In this document: in pieces, positions 25,522 through 35,483 of the stretch | Numbering within the stretch: position 1 is the stretch's first letter | Layout: each line of letters begins with the position of its first letter | Assembly (NCBI GenBank): GCA_031292255.1 | Contig: JARLHN010000007.1 | Span: 1-64,000 of the forward strand | DNA length: 64,000 bases | Reading direction: 5' to 3' | Origin: Oryzomonas sp. | GTDB taxonomy: Bacteria > Desulfobacterota > Desulfuromonadia > Geobacterales > Pseudopelobacteraceae | Made by a program: the position numbers and the translations under genes | The notes under the pieces: model-generated | Told to the model about the DNA's origin: nothing | The model's input: only the letters and a program-made list of their open reading frames with translations | The model's database searches: none

Positions 25522-26895
25522 TCAGATACTGTGGCGTTTTATCTTTTCGACCAGGGTTGTCCTGTTGATGCCGAGCAGTGCGGCGGCCCTGGCCTTCACC
25601 CCCCCGGCCATGGCGAGGGACTGGGCGATCAATGCTTTTTCTATGGCCGCCAGGGAATTCACCAAATCGATCCCCTGTTCGGTCAGCTCGATGCAGGGTC
25701 CATCGGCGGCTCTCCTCTGACCGGCGATCCCCGGCGGAAGGTCCTCGAACCTGATGACGTCACCCTCGGTCAGCGCGACCAGCCGCTCCACCATGTTTTC
25801 CAGCTCCCGCACGTTGCCCGGCCAGGCATAAGCTTCCAGCGCCTCCAGGGCGGGCTTGCTGATGGTCATGGGGGGGTGCGACATCACCCGGCAGCACTTT
25901 GTCAGGAAATGCTCCACCAGCGCCATGATGTCATTCTGGCGCTCCCGCAGGGGAGGGAGGTGCAGGGGGATGACGTTGAGCCGGTAGTAGAGGTCCTCGC
26001 GGAATCTGTTTTGACGAACCTGTTGTTCAAGGTCCAGGTTGGTGGCAGAGATAATCCTGACGTCGAGTTTGACCGGTTTGTTCGAACCGACCCGTTCCAA
26101 CTCCTGTTCCTGAAGCACCCGCAAGAGTTTGGTCTGCAAGTGCTGGGGCATGGTGCCGATCTCGTCCAGGAAGATGGTCCCGTAGTTGGCTGCCTCGAAT
26201 TTTCCCGCCTTGTCCCTGATGGCGCCGGTAAAGGCGCCGCGCACATGGCCGAACAGCTCGCTCTCCAGCAGCGCTTCCGGTATGGCTCCGCAGTTGACGG
26301 CAATGAACGGCTTTTCCCGGCGTCTGCCGTTGAAATGGAGGGCACGGGCGACCAGTTCCTTGCCGGTGCCCGATTCGCCGGTGACCAAAACCGTCGAGTC
26401 GGTCTTGACGATGCGCCCCATCCGCTCGAAAACCCGCTTCATGGCTGAAGAACTGCCGATGATGTTGCTGAACTCGAAACGTTTCTGGAGCTGTTTGCGC
26501 AGGTAGATATTCTCGGAAAGAAGCTGCTGCTTCTCCAGGGCCTTGCCGAGGACGATCTTCAACTCGTCGAAGTTGACCGGCTTGGTTATATAGTCAAAGG
26601 CGCCTTCCTTCATGGCCCGCACCGCTGTTTCAGCGGAGGCGTGGCCGGTGATGACGATCACCTCGGTGGAAGGGTAGAGGACGCGGGCATTTTGCAGGAT
26701 GTCGATCCCGTTCATGTCCGGCAGGAACAGGTCGGAGACAATCAGTTTGAACTGCTCCTGGGCCATGAGTTCGTGGGCAGCTTCGCCAGTGGCAGCCGGT
26801 ACGACGTCGTAACCTGCCGATTTAAGGAGCAGTTCCAGGGCCTGTCGCCCTGAGTCGTCGTCATCGATCAGGAGGATACGGGTGTCGTGTGCCAT
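25522..26895 (-). CDS. NtrC-family sigma-54-dependent response regulator
   Basis: 457 residues. The receiver is at 1-120 (ILLIDDDD, acceptor aspartate in [13 protein letters not shown], lysine in YITKPVNF). The AAA+ domain is at about 143-380, with GESGTGKE and an intact RGAFTGAI near residue 219. The helix-turn-helix is [20 protein letters not shown] lies eight bases before the ATG. No kinase gene is adjacent, so it is an orphan; the upstream spacer has only a repeat-like stretch. Orphan regulators of this kind are common in the group and often respond to distantly encoded kinases. Targets are unknown. Confidence 0.9.
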   Translation of the reverse strand: MAHDTRILLIDDDDSGRQALELLLKSAGYDVVPAATGEAAHELMAQEQFKLIVSDLFLPDMNGIDILQNARVLYPSTEVIVITGHASAETAVRAMKEGAFDYITKPVNFDELKIVLGKALEKQQLLSENIYLRKQLQKRFEFSNIIGSSSAMKRVFERMGRIVKTDSTVLVTGESGTGKELVARALHFNGRRREKPFIAVNCGAIPEALLESELFGHVRGAFTGAIRDKAGKFEAANYGTIFLDEIGTMPQHLQTKLLRVLQEQELERVGSNKPVKLDVRIISATNLDLEQQVRQNRFREDLYYRLNVIPLHLPPLRERQNDIMALVEHFLTKCCRVMSHPPMTISKPALEALEAYAWPGNVRELENMVERLVALTEGDVIRFEDLPPGIAGQRRAADGPCIELTEQGIDLVNSLAAIEKALIAQSLAMAGGVKARAAALLGINRTTLVEKIKRHSI

Positions 26896-26924
26896 GGTGC
26901 GAACCTCAGATAAATCTATTGCGG

Positions 26925-27010
26925 GGCCGGTCTGCGGCGTTGCCGCTCGCTCACAAGCTCAACGTACCGATGGGTACGCCTCGCTTCCTCACTCGCTTGC
27001 GCCTTGCATA
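26925..27010. repeat. Repeat-like palindromic spacer
   Basis: GCGGGGCCGGTCTGCGGCGTTG is followed by GTACCGATGGGTAC, an interrupted palindrome, and GCTTCCTCACTCGCTTGCG. The style resembles dispersed intergenic elements, but only this copy is in the window, so repeat status is an inference. Confidence 0.35.
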
Positions 27011-27042
27011 CCAACCTCATCATGACGATTTAGAAAAACCTG

Positions 27043-28137
27043 TCAGACATTAAAACGGAAATGCATCACATCGCCGTCTTTTACTAGATACTCCTTGCCT
27101 TCCAGCCGCATGAGCCCTTTTTCCTTGGCCCCGGCTTCGCCGTTGCAGGAGATGAAGTCCTGGTAGGCGATCACTTCGGCCCGGATAAACCCCTTTTCAA
27201 AGTCGGAGTGGATCACGCCGGCGGCCTGAGGCGCCTTGGTGCCGTTGACAATGGTCCAGGCCCGTACTTCCTTGACGCCGGCGGTAAAATAGGTGATCAG
27301 CCCCAGGAGTTCGTAGCCGCTGCGGATCAGGCGGTCCAATCCTGGTTCTTCCAGCCCCATATCGTGGAGAAATGCCTGTTTCTCCTCTCCGTCCAACTCC
27401 GATATCTCGGCTTCGAGCTTGCCGCAGATCACCACCGCCCCGGCGCCTTCCGCCGCAGCGATCTCCCGTACCTGGGCCACAAAGGGGTGTTCGCCGTGTA
27501 GGTCGTCCTCCGCCACGTTTGCCACGTACAGGACCGGTTTGTCGGTCAAAAGGTGCAGGTCGCGCAGCCAAAGCCGCTCATCTTCGTTTTCCGCCACGCC
27601 GCGAAGCTTTTTGACCTGTTCCAGAAGCCCCTTGACCCGCTGATAGAAGACAACCTCATCCTTGGCCTTTTTGTCCCCGCTGCGCGCCATCTTTTCGGCA
27701 CGCTGGATCTTTTTGTCCACAGTGTCCAGATCGGCCAGTGCCAGCTCGGTATTTATCACTTCGATGTCGTCTGCCGGCGAGACCCGGCCACTGACATGCA
27801 CCACGTTATCGTCGTCGAAACAGCGCACCACGTGGACGATGGCATCCACGCTGCGGATGTGGCCCAGGAACTGGTTGCCGAGCCCTTCTCCCGAACTGGC
27901 GCCTTTGACCAGGCCGGCGATGTCAACGAACTCAATTGTGGTGGGTTGGATCTTTTGCGGCTTGACGATGGCGGAGAGCCGATCCATGCGAGGATCGGGC
28001 ACCTGAACGATTCCCACGTTGGGATCGATGGTGCAGAAGGGGTAGTTGGCCGATTCGGCGCCTGCCGAGGTCAGCGCGTTGAAGATGGTGGATTTGCCCA
28101 CGTTGGGAAGCCCGACAATGCCGCAATTAAAACCCAT
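27043..28137 (-). CDS. ychF: YchF/OLA1 family redox-related ATPase
   Basis: 364 residues, the standard length. [15 protein letters not shown] is the P-loop; DPNVGIV and [20 protein letters not shown] are switch motifs; the family's noncanonical G4 region and C-terminal TGS-like domain ([44 protein letters not shown]) are present. YchF binds ribosomes and hydrolyses ATP in preference to GTP. AAAGGTGAAATC precedes the ATG. It closes the prs, rplY, pth, ychF set. Confidence 0.96.
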   Translation of the reverse strand: MGFNCGIVGLPNVGKSTIFNALTSAGAESANYPFCTIDPNVGIVQVPDPRMDRLSAIVKPQKIQPTTIEFVDIAGLVKGASSGEGLGNQFLGHIRSVDAIVHVVRCFDDDNVVHVSGRVSPADDIEVINTELALADLDTVDKKIQRAEKMARSGDKKAKDEVVFYQRVKGLLEQVKKLRGVAENEDERLWLRDLHLLTDKPVLYVANVAEDDLHGEHPFVAQVREIAAAEGAGAVVICGKLEAEISELDGEEKQAFLHDMGLEEPGLDRLIRSGYELLGLITYFTAGVKEVRAWTIVNGTKAPQAAGVIHSDFEKGFIRAEVIAYQDFISCNGEAGAKEKGLMRLEGKEYLVKDGDVMHFRFNV

Positions 28138-28197
28138 GATTTCACCTTTACTATCAAAAGTACTGTTAAAACGTTATGTCTGCCGTGTTTTGTTATT

Positions 28198-28779
28198 TCA
28201 CTTTTCCAGGAAATTGCGGTTGTTGAACATGCTCATTGCCTTGGGCAGTCCCTCGTTCAGCATCATCTCCAACATGTCCAGCCCGCCGTCCAGCACCAGG
28301 GGAAGAGTCTCCATCTGCTCCGGCGGGATATGCCCCAGTACGTAATTGGCCGTATCGCCGTGGACTGGCTTGCCGATACCGATACGCAGCCTGATAAAAT
28401 CTCCCTTGCCGAGCTGTTCCATGATGGAACGCAGGCCGTTGTGCCCGCCATGTCCGCCCCCAAGCTTGAAACGTGCCGCTCCGAACGGCAGGTCGAGCTC
28501 GTCGTGGACGACGATCAGGTGCGACAGGGGAAGTTTGTAAAACTGGAGTGCCTGCATGACCGACCTGCCGGAGAGGTTCATGAAGGTCTGCGGCTTGAGC
28601 AGGACCAGGCGGTTGTCACCGCGGTTCCATTCGCCCGCCAGTCCGGAAAAGGACTTGCGGGCTATGGCGATATTTTCCAGGTGAGCCAGGCGGTCCAAAA
28701 AAAGGAAACCCGCATTGTGGCGGGTCCATTGGTACGTGGGGCCGGGATTGCCCAGCCCCGCTATGAGTAGCGTCTTCAT
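28198..28779 (-). CDS. pth: Peptidyl-tRNA hydrolase
   Basis: 193 residues. LIAGLGNPGPTYQWTRHNAGF contains the catalytic histidine and asparagine; KPQTFMNLSGRSV and VVHDELDLPFG hold further active-site residues; GGGHGGHNGLRSI is the conserved glycine-rich motif. It recycles peptidyl-tRNA released by stalled ribosomes. It lies 20 bp after rplY on the same strand. Confidence 0.96.
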   Translation of the reverse strand: MKTLLIAGLGNPGPTYQWTRHNAGFLFLDRLAHLENIAIARKSFSGLAGEWNRGDNRLVLLKPQTFMNLSGRSVMQALQFYKLPLSHLIVVHDELDLPFGAARFKLGGGHGGHNGLRSIMEQLGKGDFIRLRIGIGKPVHGDTANYVLGHIPPEQMETLPLVLDGGLDMLEMMLNEGLPKAMSMFNNRNFLEK

Positions 28780-28799
28780 GAATAGGTATACGGACCCGG

Positions 28800-29420
28800 C
28801 TAAGCGGTTGCTCCGGCGGGGGCTTTCTCTTTTTCTTCTTTTTCTTCTTCCTCTTCTTCCTTGATCCTGCCGAGAACGCTGACCACGGGGGTTTTGGGGC
28901 TTTCCAGCAATTTGACCCCTTCCGGAAGAACGATTTCATTTATGTGGATCGAGTGGGCGATCTGGAGATCGGTTATATCGATTTCGATGTGGTCGGGGAT
29001 GTTGCCCGGCAAACACTCCACGTGCAACTCGTGATGGGCCAGGTCCAACAGGCCGCCTTCCTTGACCCCTGCCGCGGCGCCCTTCAGGACGACCGGAACC
29101 GTGATGCGCAGTTTTTCGTTCATGTTGATGCGGTGGAGATCAACGTGACGGTAGGTGCCCTTGAGCGCATCGCGCTGCATGTCGGCAATAATGGCCATGC
29201 TCTGGTCGAGGCTGCCGCCTCCCACCAGGGTAATCAGGTTGTTCTGGCCGCCTTCTCCGGCCAGGGCGTTCTGAAGATCGCGGTATTTGATGCTTACCGC
29301 GACCGGATCCATTCCCTTGCCGTACACGACGCCGGGAACCATGTCCGCACTTCTCAACTGGTGGCTGATACCCTTGCCGGTCTTTGATCTCAGTTCGATG
29401 TTCATCTGTTTCTGTTGCAT
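28800..29420 (-). CDS. rplY: 50S ribosomal protein L25 (general stress CTC type)
   Basis: 206 residues from an ATG with GGGAGG six bases upstream. The N-terminal 5S-rRNA-binding domain starts [16 protein letters not shown] and holds VPGVVYGKG. The long CTC C-terminal domain ([18 protein letters not shown]) makes it the two-domain form. The last 25 residues are almost only Glu and Lys followed by APAGATA, an acidic tail. It binds 5S rRNA in the large subunit. Confidence 0.95.
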   Translation of the reverse strand: MQQKQMNIELRSKTGKGISHQLRSADMVPGVVYGKGMDPVAVSIKYRDLQNALAGEGGQNNLITLVGGGSLDQSMAIIADMQRDALKGTYRHVDLHRINMNEKLRITVPVVLKGAAAGVKEGGLLDLAHHELHVECLPGNIPDHIEIDITDLQIAHSIHINEIVLPEGVKLLESPKTPVVSVLGRIKEEEEEEKEEKEKAPAGATA

Positions 29421-29523
29421 ACTGTTCCTCCCAAGTAGTGATGGGGCGAGCCCCACCCTGTACATTTATAGAAATATGTCCCGAGTGTCATGAACGGTTA
29501 ATTCGGACAAGCCGCACAGGACA

Positions 29524-30468
29524 CTATACAAATAGTGAACTGACGGACTCGTCCTCGTGGATGCGCCGGATTGCCTCTGCCAGAAGGCCCGATACGGACA
29601 GCATCGTGATCTTCGATGTCATGCTTTCCTTGTCTCCCAGCGGGATGGTGTCGGTCAGCACGATCTCGGCGATTTCCGAGTTGTTGATACGCTCGATGGC
29701 CGGGCCGGAGAGCACGCCGTGGGTGGCGCAGGCGTAGACGGCGGTGGCGCCGTTATCTTTGAGCGCTTTGGCCGCCTGGGTCAGCGTTCCGGCAGTATCG
29801 ACCATGTCGTCCAGAATGACGGCGATCTTGTCGCGCACATCGCCGATCAGGTGCATGACCTCGGCTACGTTGGGGCTGGTGCGGCGTTTGTCGATCACCG
29901 CCAGGGTGCATCCCAGCCGTTTGGCAAAGGCCCGTGCACGCTCCGTACCGCCCGCATCCGGGCTCACCATCACGACCGGTTGGCCGTCGAAACGGTTTTT
30001 CAGATGATTGAGGATAACGGGCGCTGCATAAAGATTGTCCACCGGGATGTCAAAAAATCCCTGGATCTGGCCGGCATGCAGGTCCACCGTCACCACCCGG
30101 TCGATCCCGGACTTGGTGATCAGGTCGGCAACAAGCTTGGCGGTGATCGGGGTGCGAGGCGCGGCCTTGCGATCCTGCCGGGCATACCCGTAATAGGGAA
30201 TCACGGCGGTGATGGTCGCCGCAGAGGCACGTTTGAGTGCGTCGGTCATGACCAGCAGTTCCATCAGGTTGTCGTTAGTAGGGGCGCAAGTGGACTGGAT
30301 GACATAGACATCGCGGCCACGCACGTTTTCGTTGATTTCAACCATGACCTCGCCGTCCGAAAACCTGCGCACACGGGCCGCACCCAGCGGCACCGTAAGG
30401 GCGGCGCAAATCTTCTGGGCGAGGGTTGGGTTGGAATTGCCGGAAAAGATTTTGATCTTGTCGAGCAT
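29524..30468 (-). CDS. prs: Ribose-phosphate pyrophosphokinase
   Basis: 314 residues. [51 protein letters not shown] (ATP site), [14 protein letters not shown] and the PRPP signature [13 protein letters not shown] are all present. It makes phosphoribosyl pyrophosphate for nucleotide, histidine and tryptophan synthesis. In this lineage prs usually follows ispE and tRNA-Gln; here about 4 kb of other genes lies between. Confidence 0.96.
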   Translation of the reverse strand: MLDKIKIFSGNSNPTLAQKICAALTVPLGAARVRRFSDGEVMVEINENVRGRDVYVIQSTCAPTNDNLMELLVMTDALKRASAATITAVIPYYGYARQDRKAAPRTPITAKLVADLITKSGIDRVVTVDLHAGQIQGFFDIPVDNLYAAPVILNHLKNRFDGQPVVMVSPDAGGTERARAFAKRLGCTLAVIDKRRTSPNVAEVMHLIGDVRDKIAVILDDMVDTAGTLTQAAKALKDNGATAVYACATHGVLSGPAIERINNSEIAEIVLTDTIPLGDKESMTSKITMLSVSGLLAEAIRRIHEDESVSSLFV

Positions 30469-30689
30469 CTTTGTTTGTCTGCCTCTCTGCCGAAAAGGAT
30501 TAAACCGAGCTCTGCGCGCGGAAATCCCTGTATTTCCAAAAAGGAAATGAAAGATATACTAAAACGACCGTCAAAATGCAACCTCTTTCAACCATGGGCC
30601 GCTTATTCTTGTCGGATGCCGAAAAAACAGGTTTAGGAAAATTGTTGCGGCCGCACTGTGCGGGAGGACTATTACATCGGATTCAGGCA

Positions 30690-32537
30690 TCAGGCCGGCA
30701 GCACGATCCCCTCATCCAGGGCAAAGAGAAGAAAACGCCTGATCTCGTCAGGCTGAAGCCCTAGTCCGGCAGCAACGTTCACGGCCGGGCTCCCGCCGGC
30801 CAAACGCTCCAAAAGGCGGAAATAAGGCTCGGCCAGGGACTCGGTGCAGACCCCGTCGCTTCCAGGGTAGATGGCGGCAAAGGAACCAACGGGGGCCAGG
30901 GCGTCGGCAAGGCGGCGGATATCCGGCACGCCGGCATCGAGTATCTCCAGGATTTCGTAGTGGAATTCCGCCAGCCGGACCGAACTTGCCAGACGCAGGG
31001 GCGTCTGCATGAGTCGGCCCTTGTCTCCTCTCCGCTTCGGCAACCGCTCCGGCGGGGTCAGCAGGGCGGCGGCATAGTGAAAGTGATAGTCCGCAAGGTC
31101 GAAGACCACCGGCAGGAGCCGTTTGAGGCCCGGCCGGTTGAACGTGCGGCCCAGGAAGCTCCGTTGGAGTTGCCAGACCGCTTGGTCGTCCAGATCACTT
31201 TCACTAATCTGTTTGCCCGTCTCCGCCAGCAGCCACTCCGAAAACCGGTGCAGAAAAGCACTGGGGGACACCTTGAGGGGTTTGGCAACTTCAAGGAACC
31301 AGGCTACTGCCTTGCCGCGGGTGTAAAAGATATCGCAGGCCGTTGCCAGGCGCTGCGCCATGGCCATGTCGTCGGCCGTGAAGGTAGGGGAGGAGAGTAG
31401 GGTGTAAGGGGGGTGTGGCAGGTGTTTGAGACCGATGGCCGCGCTCCGGTCGGCAAGGGGAGTGCCGGGCAGCACCGCCAGCGGGAAGATGTCCAGGTGA
31501 TTGGGGTAGAGCGACAGGGCAAAGTCCAGGCTGCGGCGGAAACCTGCCAGGGTATCGCCGGGCAAGCCGTAGATCAGGTCTAAGCCGAATACGGCGCCGC
31601 TTTGGTTAAGCAGGTTGATCCGTGCGGCAAAGTCGTCGGGCCGGAACGAGCGTCCTACCTCTTGCAGCACCCGGCTGTCGGCGCTTTGCAGGCCGATCTG
31701 CAAAGAGCAGGTGATCTGCGCGAAGAGTCGGGCCAGTTCCGGGTCGATGAATTCGCTGCGAACCTCAAAGTGAAAATGTATGCCGGGCGCGACCTTTGCA
31801 ATCAGCCTCAGAATGGCCTTGGCCCTTGTGATATCCTGGTTGAACGTGGAATCGAGCACAAAGACCTGGGAAACCCCGCTTTTGGCGAAATGCCGCAGCT
31901 CGGACTCGATCCGTTCCAGAGAGAACCGCCGCACGCCGTGCTGGCCGCGGGAGTCGAAACAGAAATCGCAACTGAAGCCGCATCCGCGTGAAAGCTGCCA
32001 CAGGATGCCCGGATAACGGCCACAGTCCAGAATGCCTTCCAGGTAGGGGGATGGGATGGCGTCAAGAACGGCCAAGGGCGCCGAAGGGGAGAAGGGGTGC
32101 GACGCCTCCTTCGAAAGTATGCCGGGGATGCCCTTCAGGGGTTGGTTGTCCTTTAGTCGCGCGCAGAGGGCCGCAAACGGGGTTTCGCCTTCTCCCACGA
32201 TGACCAGGTCCAGCGCCGAACCGTCGAGCACGCCGTGGGGATCGGCCGTCGCTTCCGGCCCTCCGGCGAAGAGCAGCGCTTCCGGCATGCAGCGGCGCAC
32301 CTCCGCCGCGATTTCCAGGCAGGCGGCGCGGTTCCACAGATACAGGGAAAAACCGACCGCGGCAGGCTGCAATTCCGCCAGCTTGTCGGCGCACGAACGC
32401 GTATCGTCGCCGCAATAGAACTCCACCAGCTCTATCTCCAGGGCTGCCTGAGCTGCAAAGCCTTTCAGGAAGGCGTTGGCAAGGGGGATTGCCTGGGGGG
32501 AAGGAGCGGGATGGAGGGAGACAAGTACGATGCGCAC
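30690..32537 (-). CDS. B12-binding-domain radical SAM protein
   Basis: About 615 residues. The first 150 form a cobalamin-binding-like Rossmann domain (GFSLYLWNRAACLEIAAEV, LFAGGPEATADP, IVGEGETPF) without an obvious DxHxxG cobalamin loop. The radical SAM core follows at about 185-400: LSRGCGFSCDFCF (CxxxCxxC), VFVLDSTFNQDITRA, LQIGLQSADSRVLQEVGR and GLDLIYGLPGDTLAGF. The C-terminal 200 residues are family-specific. The reaction is unknown; methylation or anaerobic cofactor chemistry is typical. A GTG at 32537 is preferred because AAAGGA lies nine bases upstream; the ATG at 32561 has no ribosome site. It is monocistronic. Confidence 0.8.
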   Translation of the reverse strand: MRIVLVSLHPAPSPQAIPLANAFLKGFAAQAALEIELVEFYCGDDTRSCADKLAELQPAAVGFSLYLWNRAACLEIAAEVRRCMPEALLFAGGPEATADPHGVLDGSALDLVIVGEGETPFAALCARLKDNQPLKGIPGILSKEASHPFSPSAPLAVLDAIPSPYLEGILDCGRYPGILWQLSRGCGFSCDFCFDSRGQHGVRRFSLERIESELRHFAKSGVSQVFVLDSTFNQDITRAKAILRLIAKVAPGIHFHFEVRSEFIDPELARLFAQITCSLQIGLQSADSRVLQEVGRSFRPDDFAARINLLNQSGAVFGLDLIYGLPGDTLAGFRRSLDFALSLYPNHLDIFPLAVLPGTPLADRSAAIGLKHLPHPPYTLLSSPTFTADDMAMAQRLATACDIFYTRGKAVAWFLEVAKPLKVSPSAFLHRFSEWLLAETGKQISESDLDDQAVWQLQRSFLGRTFNRPGLKRLLPVVFDLADYHFHYAAALLTPPERLPKRRGDKGRLMQTPLRLASSVRLAEFHYEILEILDAGVPDIRRLADALAPVGSFAAIYPGSDGVCTESLAEPYFRLLERLAGGSPAVNVAAGLGLQPDEIRRFLLFALDEGIVLPA

Positions 32538-32723
32538 GGGCGCGGATCCTTTCAAAAGCATTGATATTTCTACTACGTGCTGAAGCCAAAGTCAATAGTG
32601 AAATCAATAAGTTTGCTTCTGCAAGGCCGTGATGCGCCTGGCGTGCCGGCTCATTGATTACAGGACAAACGCCCTGAAATAGGCGGACTAATATAGGTAA
32701 GCTGCCGTCAAGCGGCATTTTTA

Positions 32724-32760
32724 TTGACAATTTGTGATTGATTTATGATACGTATATAAA
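32724..32760 (+). promoter_or_regulatory. Probable promoter of HU gene
   Basis: TTGACA at 32724-32729 and an overlapping TTGTGA (32732-32737) lie before TATAAA (32755-32760). The second pair has the ideal 17-base spacing. About 140 bp of leader follows before HU. Confidence 0.45.
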
Positions 32761-32902
32761 AAATAGGAAGTAAGTGGCATTTATTAACTTGTGAGGGATT
32801 GCCACACAGGGTTGTCCTGATCAATAAAAAGAAGCAATGCTTCGATTCATTTTAGGGGCCTTCGTTACGAAGGCCAATTCGTAAACTCGAAAGGAGAGCA
32901 CA

Positions 32903-33250
32903 ATGACCAAGGCAGAGCTGGCAGTAAAGATCGCAGAGGCTGCAGGAATCACCAAGGCGCAGGCTGAAAAGGCCCTCAAGGGGTTCATCGATGCTACAAC
33001 CGCAGCACTCAAGAGTGGCGAAAAGGTCACCTTGATCGGCTTCGGCACCTTCAGTGCGGTCACGCGAAAGGCTCGTACCGGCAGGAATCCCCAGACTGGG
33101 AAGGCCCTCAAGATTCCAGCCAAGACCGTTGGCAAGTTCTCCGCAGGCAAACCCTTGAAAGACCTTAAGGCTGTTGTCTCGAAGAAGGCCGCTCCCAAAA
33201 AGGCAGCGGCACCCCAAAAAGTGGCTCCCATAAAGGCCAAAAAGAAATAG
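32903..33250 (+). CDS. hup: HU-family DNA-binding protein with lysine-rich tail
   Basis: 115 residues. Residues 1-90 are a normal HU fold (MTKAELAVKIAEAAGITKAQ, VTLIGFGTFS, RNPQTGKALKIPA on the DNA-binding arm). About 25 further residues form a basic Ala/Pro/Lys tail (SKKAAPKKAAAPQK). Such tails resemble histone-H1-like extensions and may add DNA affinity. AAAGGAG precedes the ATG and a terminator follows. HU bends and compacts DNA. Confidence 0.93.
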   Translation: MTKAELAVKIAEAAGITKAQAEKALKGFIDATTAALKSGEKVTLIGFGTFSAVTRKARTGRNPQTGKALKIPAKTVGKFSAGKPLKDLKAVVSKKAAPKKAAAPQKVAPIKAKKK

Positions 33251-33309
33251 CCCTGAATGAAGAAGGGCCTTCTCCTGGGCCGTGATGTCCGGGAACCACG
33301 ACTCCTCCC

Positions 33310-33345
33310 AAAGGCCGTTTTCCAATAGGAAACGGCCTTTGATGT
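33310..33345 (+). terminator. Terminator of HU gene
   Basis: AAAGGCCGTTTTCC and GGAAACGGCCTTT form a stem with one bulged T, followed by GATGTTTTATCTT. Confidence 0.75.
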
Positions 33346-33384
33346 TTTATCTTCTCACAACGGCAGGCAAGGGGGAAACAGCGT

Positions 33385-33705
33385 ATGGATGACAGTCAGA
33401 CCCCTGATGTATCCACATTCAGACACGGGCTTGCCGAGATTCGCAAGCGTCGCTGGTTTTTTTTTGCTACGGTCGCAATCTATATACCGGCCATGTGGGT
33501 AATCCATTCGATTTCGCCCACCTATCGCACCATGGGCACCTCCATCGGGATATGGGTGGTTATCCTCATCGTCACCATGTTCTGGTCGGCCGTTAGTGTA
33601 TGCCCCCGCTGTGGAAACCTTTTTCATGTCAACGGCATGACCCTTCTCTATCTGCGCAAATGTCTCCATTGCCAGCTTCACATAAACGCGGACAAAAAAA
33701 AATAG
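33385..33705 (+). CDS. Small membrane protein with zinc-ribbon-like cysteines
   Basis: 106 residues. Two hydrophobic helices (WFFFATVAIYIPAMWVI and IGIWVVILIVTMFWSAV) are followed by CPRCGNLF and CLHCQL, two CxxC pairs spaced 22 residues apart that could bind zinc in the cytoplasm. GGGGGAAAC precedes the ATG. I do not recognise the family; a role in membrane or redox regulation would be a guess. Confidence 0.65.
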   Translation: MDDSQTPDVSTFRHGLAEIRKRRWFFFATVAIYIPAMWVIHSISPTYRTMGTSIGIWVVILIVTMFWSAVSVCPRCGNLFHVNGMTLLYLRKCLHCQLHINADKKK

Positions 33706-33765
33706 ATCGCCTGAAGTAATTTCGCGTGGTAATGGGGGTATAATATCGGTGGGGAAAATACTGAT

Positions 33766-33951
33766 ATGAAACTGCTCAGGACTAAAATATGGAACTGGTG
33801 GGACGTGTGGATGTTGAAGTGGTGTGCATTCTTATTTGGTATTGCTGCGGGTGCCTACTTTCATGAATATGTTGTGCCGTACATTTGGTTTATCCTTGCT
33901 GCCGCAATCCTGCTGACAATCAGGCCTGCAATTGCTTACTGGAAGGATTAA
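33766..33951 (+). CDS. Small hydrophobic protein, unknown function
   Basis: 61 residues with one or two membrane segments (WCAFLFGIAAGAYFHEYVV and YIWFILAAAILLTI). GGTGGGG lies about 11 bases before the ATG. It follows the zinc-ribbon membrane gene by 60 bp and is followed by a terminator, so both may be one short transcript. Confidence 0.5.
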   Translation: MKLLRTKIWNWWDVWMLKWCAFLFGIAAGAYFHEYVVPYIWFILAAAILLTIRPAIAYWKD

Positions 33952-33980
33952 AAAGCCGGGTTCCCTGAGGGGTTCCCGGC
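33950..33980 (-). terminator. Terminator between convergent small genes
   Basis: GCCGGG and CCCGGC close a hairpin with inner GGTTCC/GGGGTT partial pairing. The minus strand has TTTTT after it, fitting the end of the gene at 33987. Confidence 0.65.
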
Positions 33981-33986
33981 CTTGTA

Positions 33987-34244
33987 TCAGCTCTTTGCCT
34001 TCGCGCTCTGACTGATGCCCAAGTATTGATTGACGGTACTGATGTTCGTACCCATGTGGGCGGAAATTCCCGCAGCGGAATAGCCCTGGAGTTTTAATGA
34101 CCGAGCATGCGCCGCGTTTGAAATAGTAACCGTATCAGTCTGTATCGGCCGTGTTGGAGCTGTAGTGGTTGCTTGTGTCCGGGCCAGATAAATCGAATTG
34201 ATCCCGGCCGTGCTGCTAAATGATGCAGCTGGAGAGATTACCAT
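33987..34244 (-). CDS. Small hypothetical protein with HTH-like segment
   Basis: 85 residues from the ATG at 34244, which has GGGGGTG six bases before; an earlier in-frame ATG has none. The N-terminal half is Ser/Thr/Ala-rich (TQATTTAPTRPIQTD) and the C-terminal half (LQGYSAAGISAHMGTNISTVNQYLGI) reads like a helix-turn-helix with a glycine in the turn. It could be a small DNA-binding or flagellar/anti-sigma-like regulator; the family is not recognised. Confidence 0.5.
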   Translation of the reverse strand: MVISPAASFSSTAGINSIYLARTQATTTAPTRPIQTDTVTISNAAHARSLKLQGYSAAGISAHMGTNISTVNQYLGISQSAKAKS

Positions 34245-34380
34245 GACAATCACCCCCTTCTCGTTTTCCATCCCCTCTCAGTAGTAGAAATTTGTTCTTA
34301 TAATCTGCCTTTTGATAAATTTCTACAAATAATTTTTTAAAAAGAGATGTCCTGCATCAATATTTGCGTAAGATAAACAA

Positions 34381-34412
34381 ACAGGAGATTAGCAGCTAAG
34401 CTAACCTCCTGT
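34381..34412. terminator. Bidirectional hairpin after tRNA-Gln
   Basis: ACAGGAGATTAGC and GCTAACCTCCTGT pair over 13 bp with one mismatch. T-rich runs flank it on both strands (TTTGTTTATC on the minus side, TTTTTA on the plus side). Confidence 0.7.
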
Positions 34413-34418
34413 TTTTAT

Positions 34419-34493
34419 TGGCTGGGGCACCAGGGATCGAACCTGGGAATGCCGGAATCAAAATCCGGTGCCTTACCGCTTGGCGATGCCCCA
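34419..34493 (-). tRNA. tRNA-Gln (anticodon TTG)
   Basis: TGGGGCA pairs with TGCCCCA; the anticodon stem CCGGA/TCCGG encloses TTTTGAT, giving TTG. The T-arm CCAGGTTCGATCCCTGG and CCA end are encoded. Confidence 0.95.
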
Positions 34494-34516
34494 ACAAGCA
34501 AGAATGATGGATCGTA

Positions 34517-35365
34517 TCAGATGGTCTCTACAACGGCTGTGAACCAGCCGGTGTCATCGGCAAGAACGGTACGAGCCCGTTCGGCGCTTTCCCGGTCCCG
34601 GAAGAGGCCGAAAACGGTCGGACCGCTGCCGGACATCATGGCCCCTGCCGCACCTTCGCGAAGCATGGTTTCCTTGATCTCGGCGATCACGGGAAAGGCG
34701 GGAATTGTCACCGCTTCGAGGTCGTTTGAGAAGATTGAGCAGATATCCTCAATACTCCGGAAAAGCTCGCGGATTTTATCCAGACCTGTCCGGTTTGTCA
34801 ACTGTAAACTTCGATAAACCCAGGCCGTTGAAACATGCACGCCGGGATTTACCAGCAACACCCATGCGGCGGGCATGGCCGGCATGGGGGTAAGCTCTTC
34901 GCCGATACCCTCCGCCAAGGCGGTTTTTTGGAAGATGAAGAAGGGTACGTCAGCCCCCAGGGTGACGCCGATCTCCATCAGGCGCTGCTCGGAGAGCCCC
35001 AGGGCCAGCAACGTGTTCATCCCCATCAACACCGTGGCGGCATCACTGCTGCCGCCGCCCAGCCCGGCGGCAACCGGGATGTTCTTGATGATATCGATGA
35101 TTGCTCCCGGCCCGTGATCCGCCAGGTCGAGCATGGCGCGGGCCGCCTTCCAGGCTATGTTTCCCGGCCCATCGGGGACGCCTTTCTTGCCGCAGGTTAC
35201 GCTGATATCAGGGGTCTCGGTCAGGGTAATGGTGATGGTGTCGCACAGGTTGACCCGCTGCATGACCATACGCAGATCATGGTAGCCGTCAGGGCGGCGG
35301 CGGATCACCTCCAGGAGGTAGTTGACCTTGGCCGGGGCTTGTAACGTAAGACTCTTCACAGACAC
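34517..35365 (-). CDS. ispE: 4-diphosphocytidyl-2-C-methyl-D-erythritol kinase
   Basis: 282 residues of the GHMP kinase fold. [20 protein letters not shown] is the substrate-binding start, [18 protein letters not shown] the ATP loop and [13 protein letters not shown] the third motif. It phosphorylates the methylerythritol intermediate in isoprenoid synthesis. It lies 24 bp before tRNA-Gln. Confidence 0.95.
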   Translation of the reverse strand: MSVKSLTLQAPAKVNYLLEVIRRRPDGYHDLRMVMQRVNLCDTITITLTETPDISVTCGKKGVPDGPGNIAWKAARAMLDLADHGPGAIIDIIKNIPVAAGLGGGSSDAATVLMGMNTLLALGLSEQRLMEIGVTLGADVPFFIFQKTALAEGIGEELTPMPAMPAAWVLLVNPGVHVSTAWVYRSLQLTNRTGLDKIRELFRSIEDICSIFSNDLEAVTIPAFPVIAEIKETMLREGAAGAMMSGSGPTVFGLFRDRESAERARTVLADDTGWFTAVVETI

Positions 35366-35483
35366 TCCATTTTCGCGGGCCGCATGCCCGCGGTGATGTC
35401 GGCTGATACCGAAATTTTATTACATAACGCAAGAGCCGCACGAAAGGCAAGACCGAAGTGGGATTCGGCGCGGTTTCAACAGC

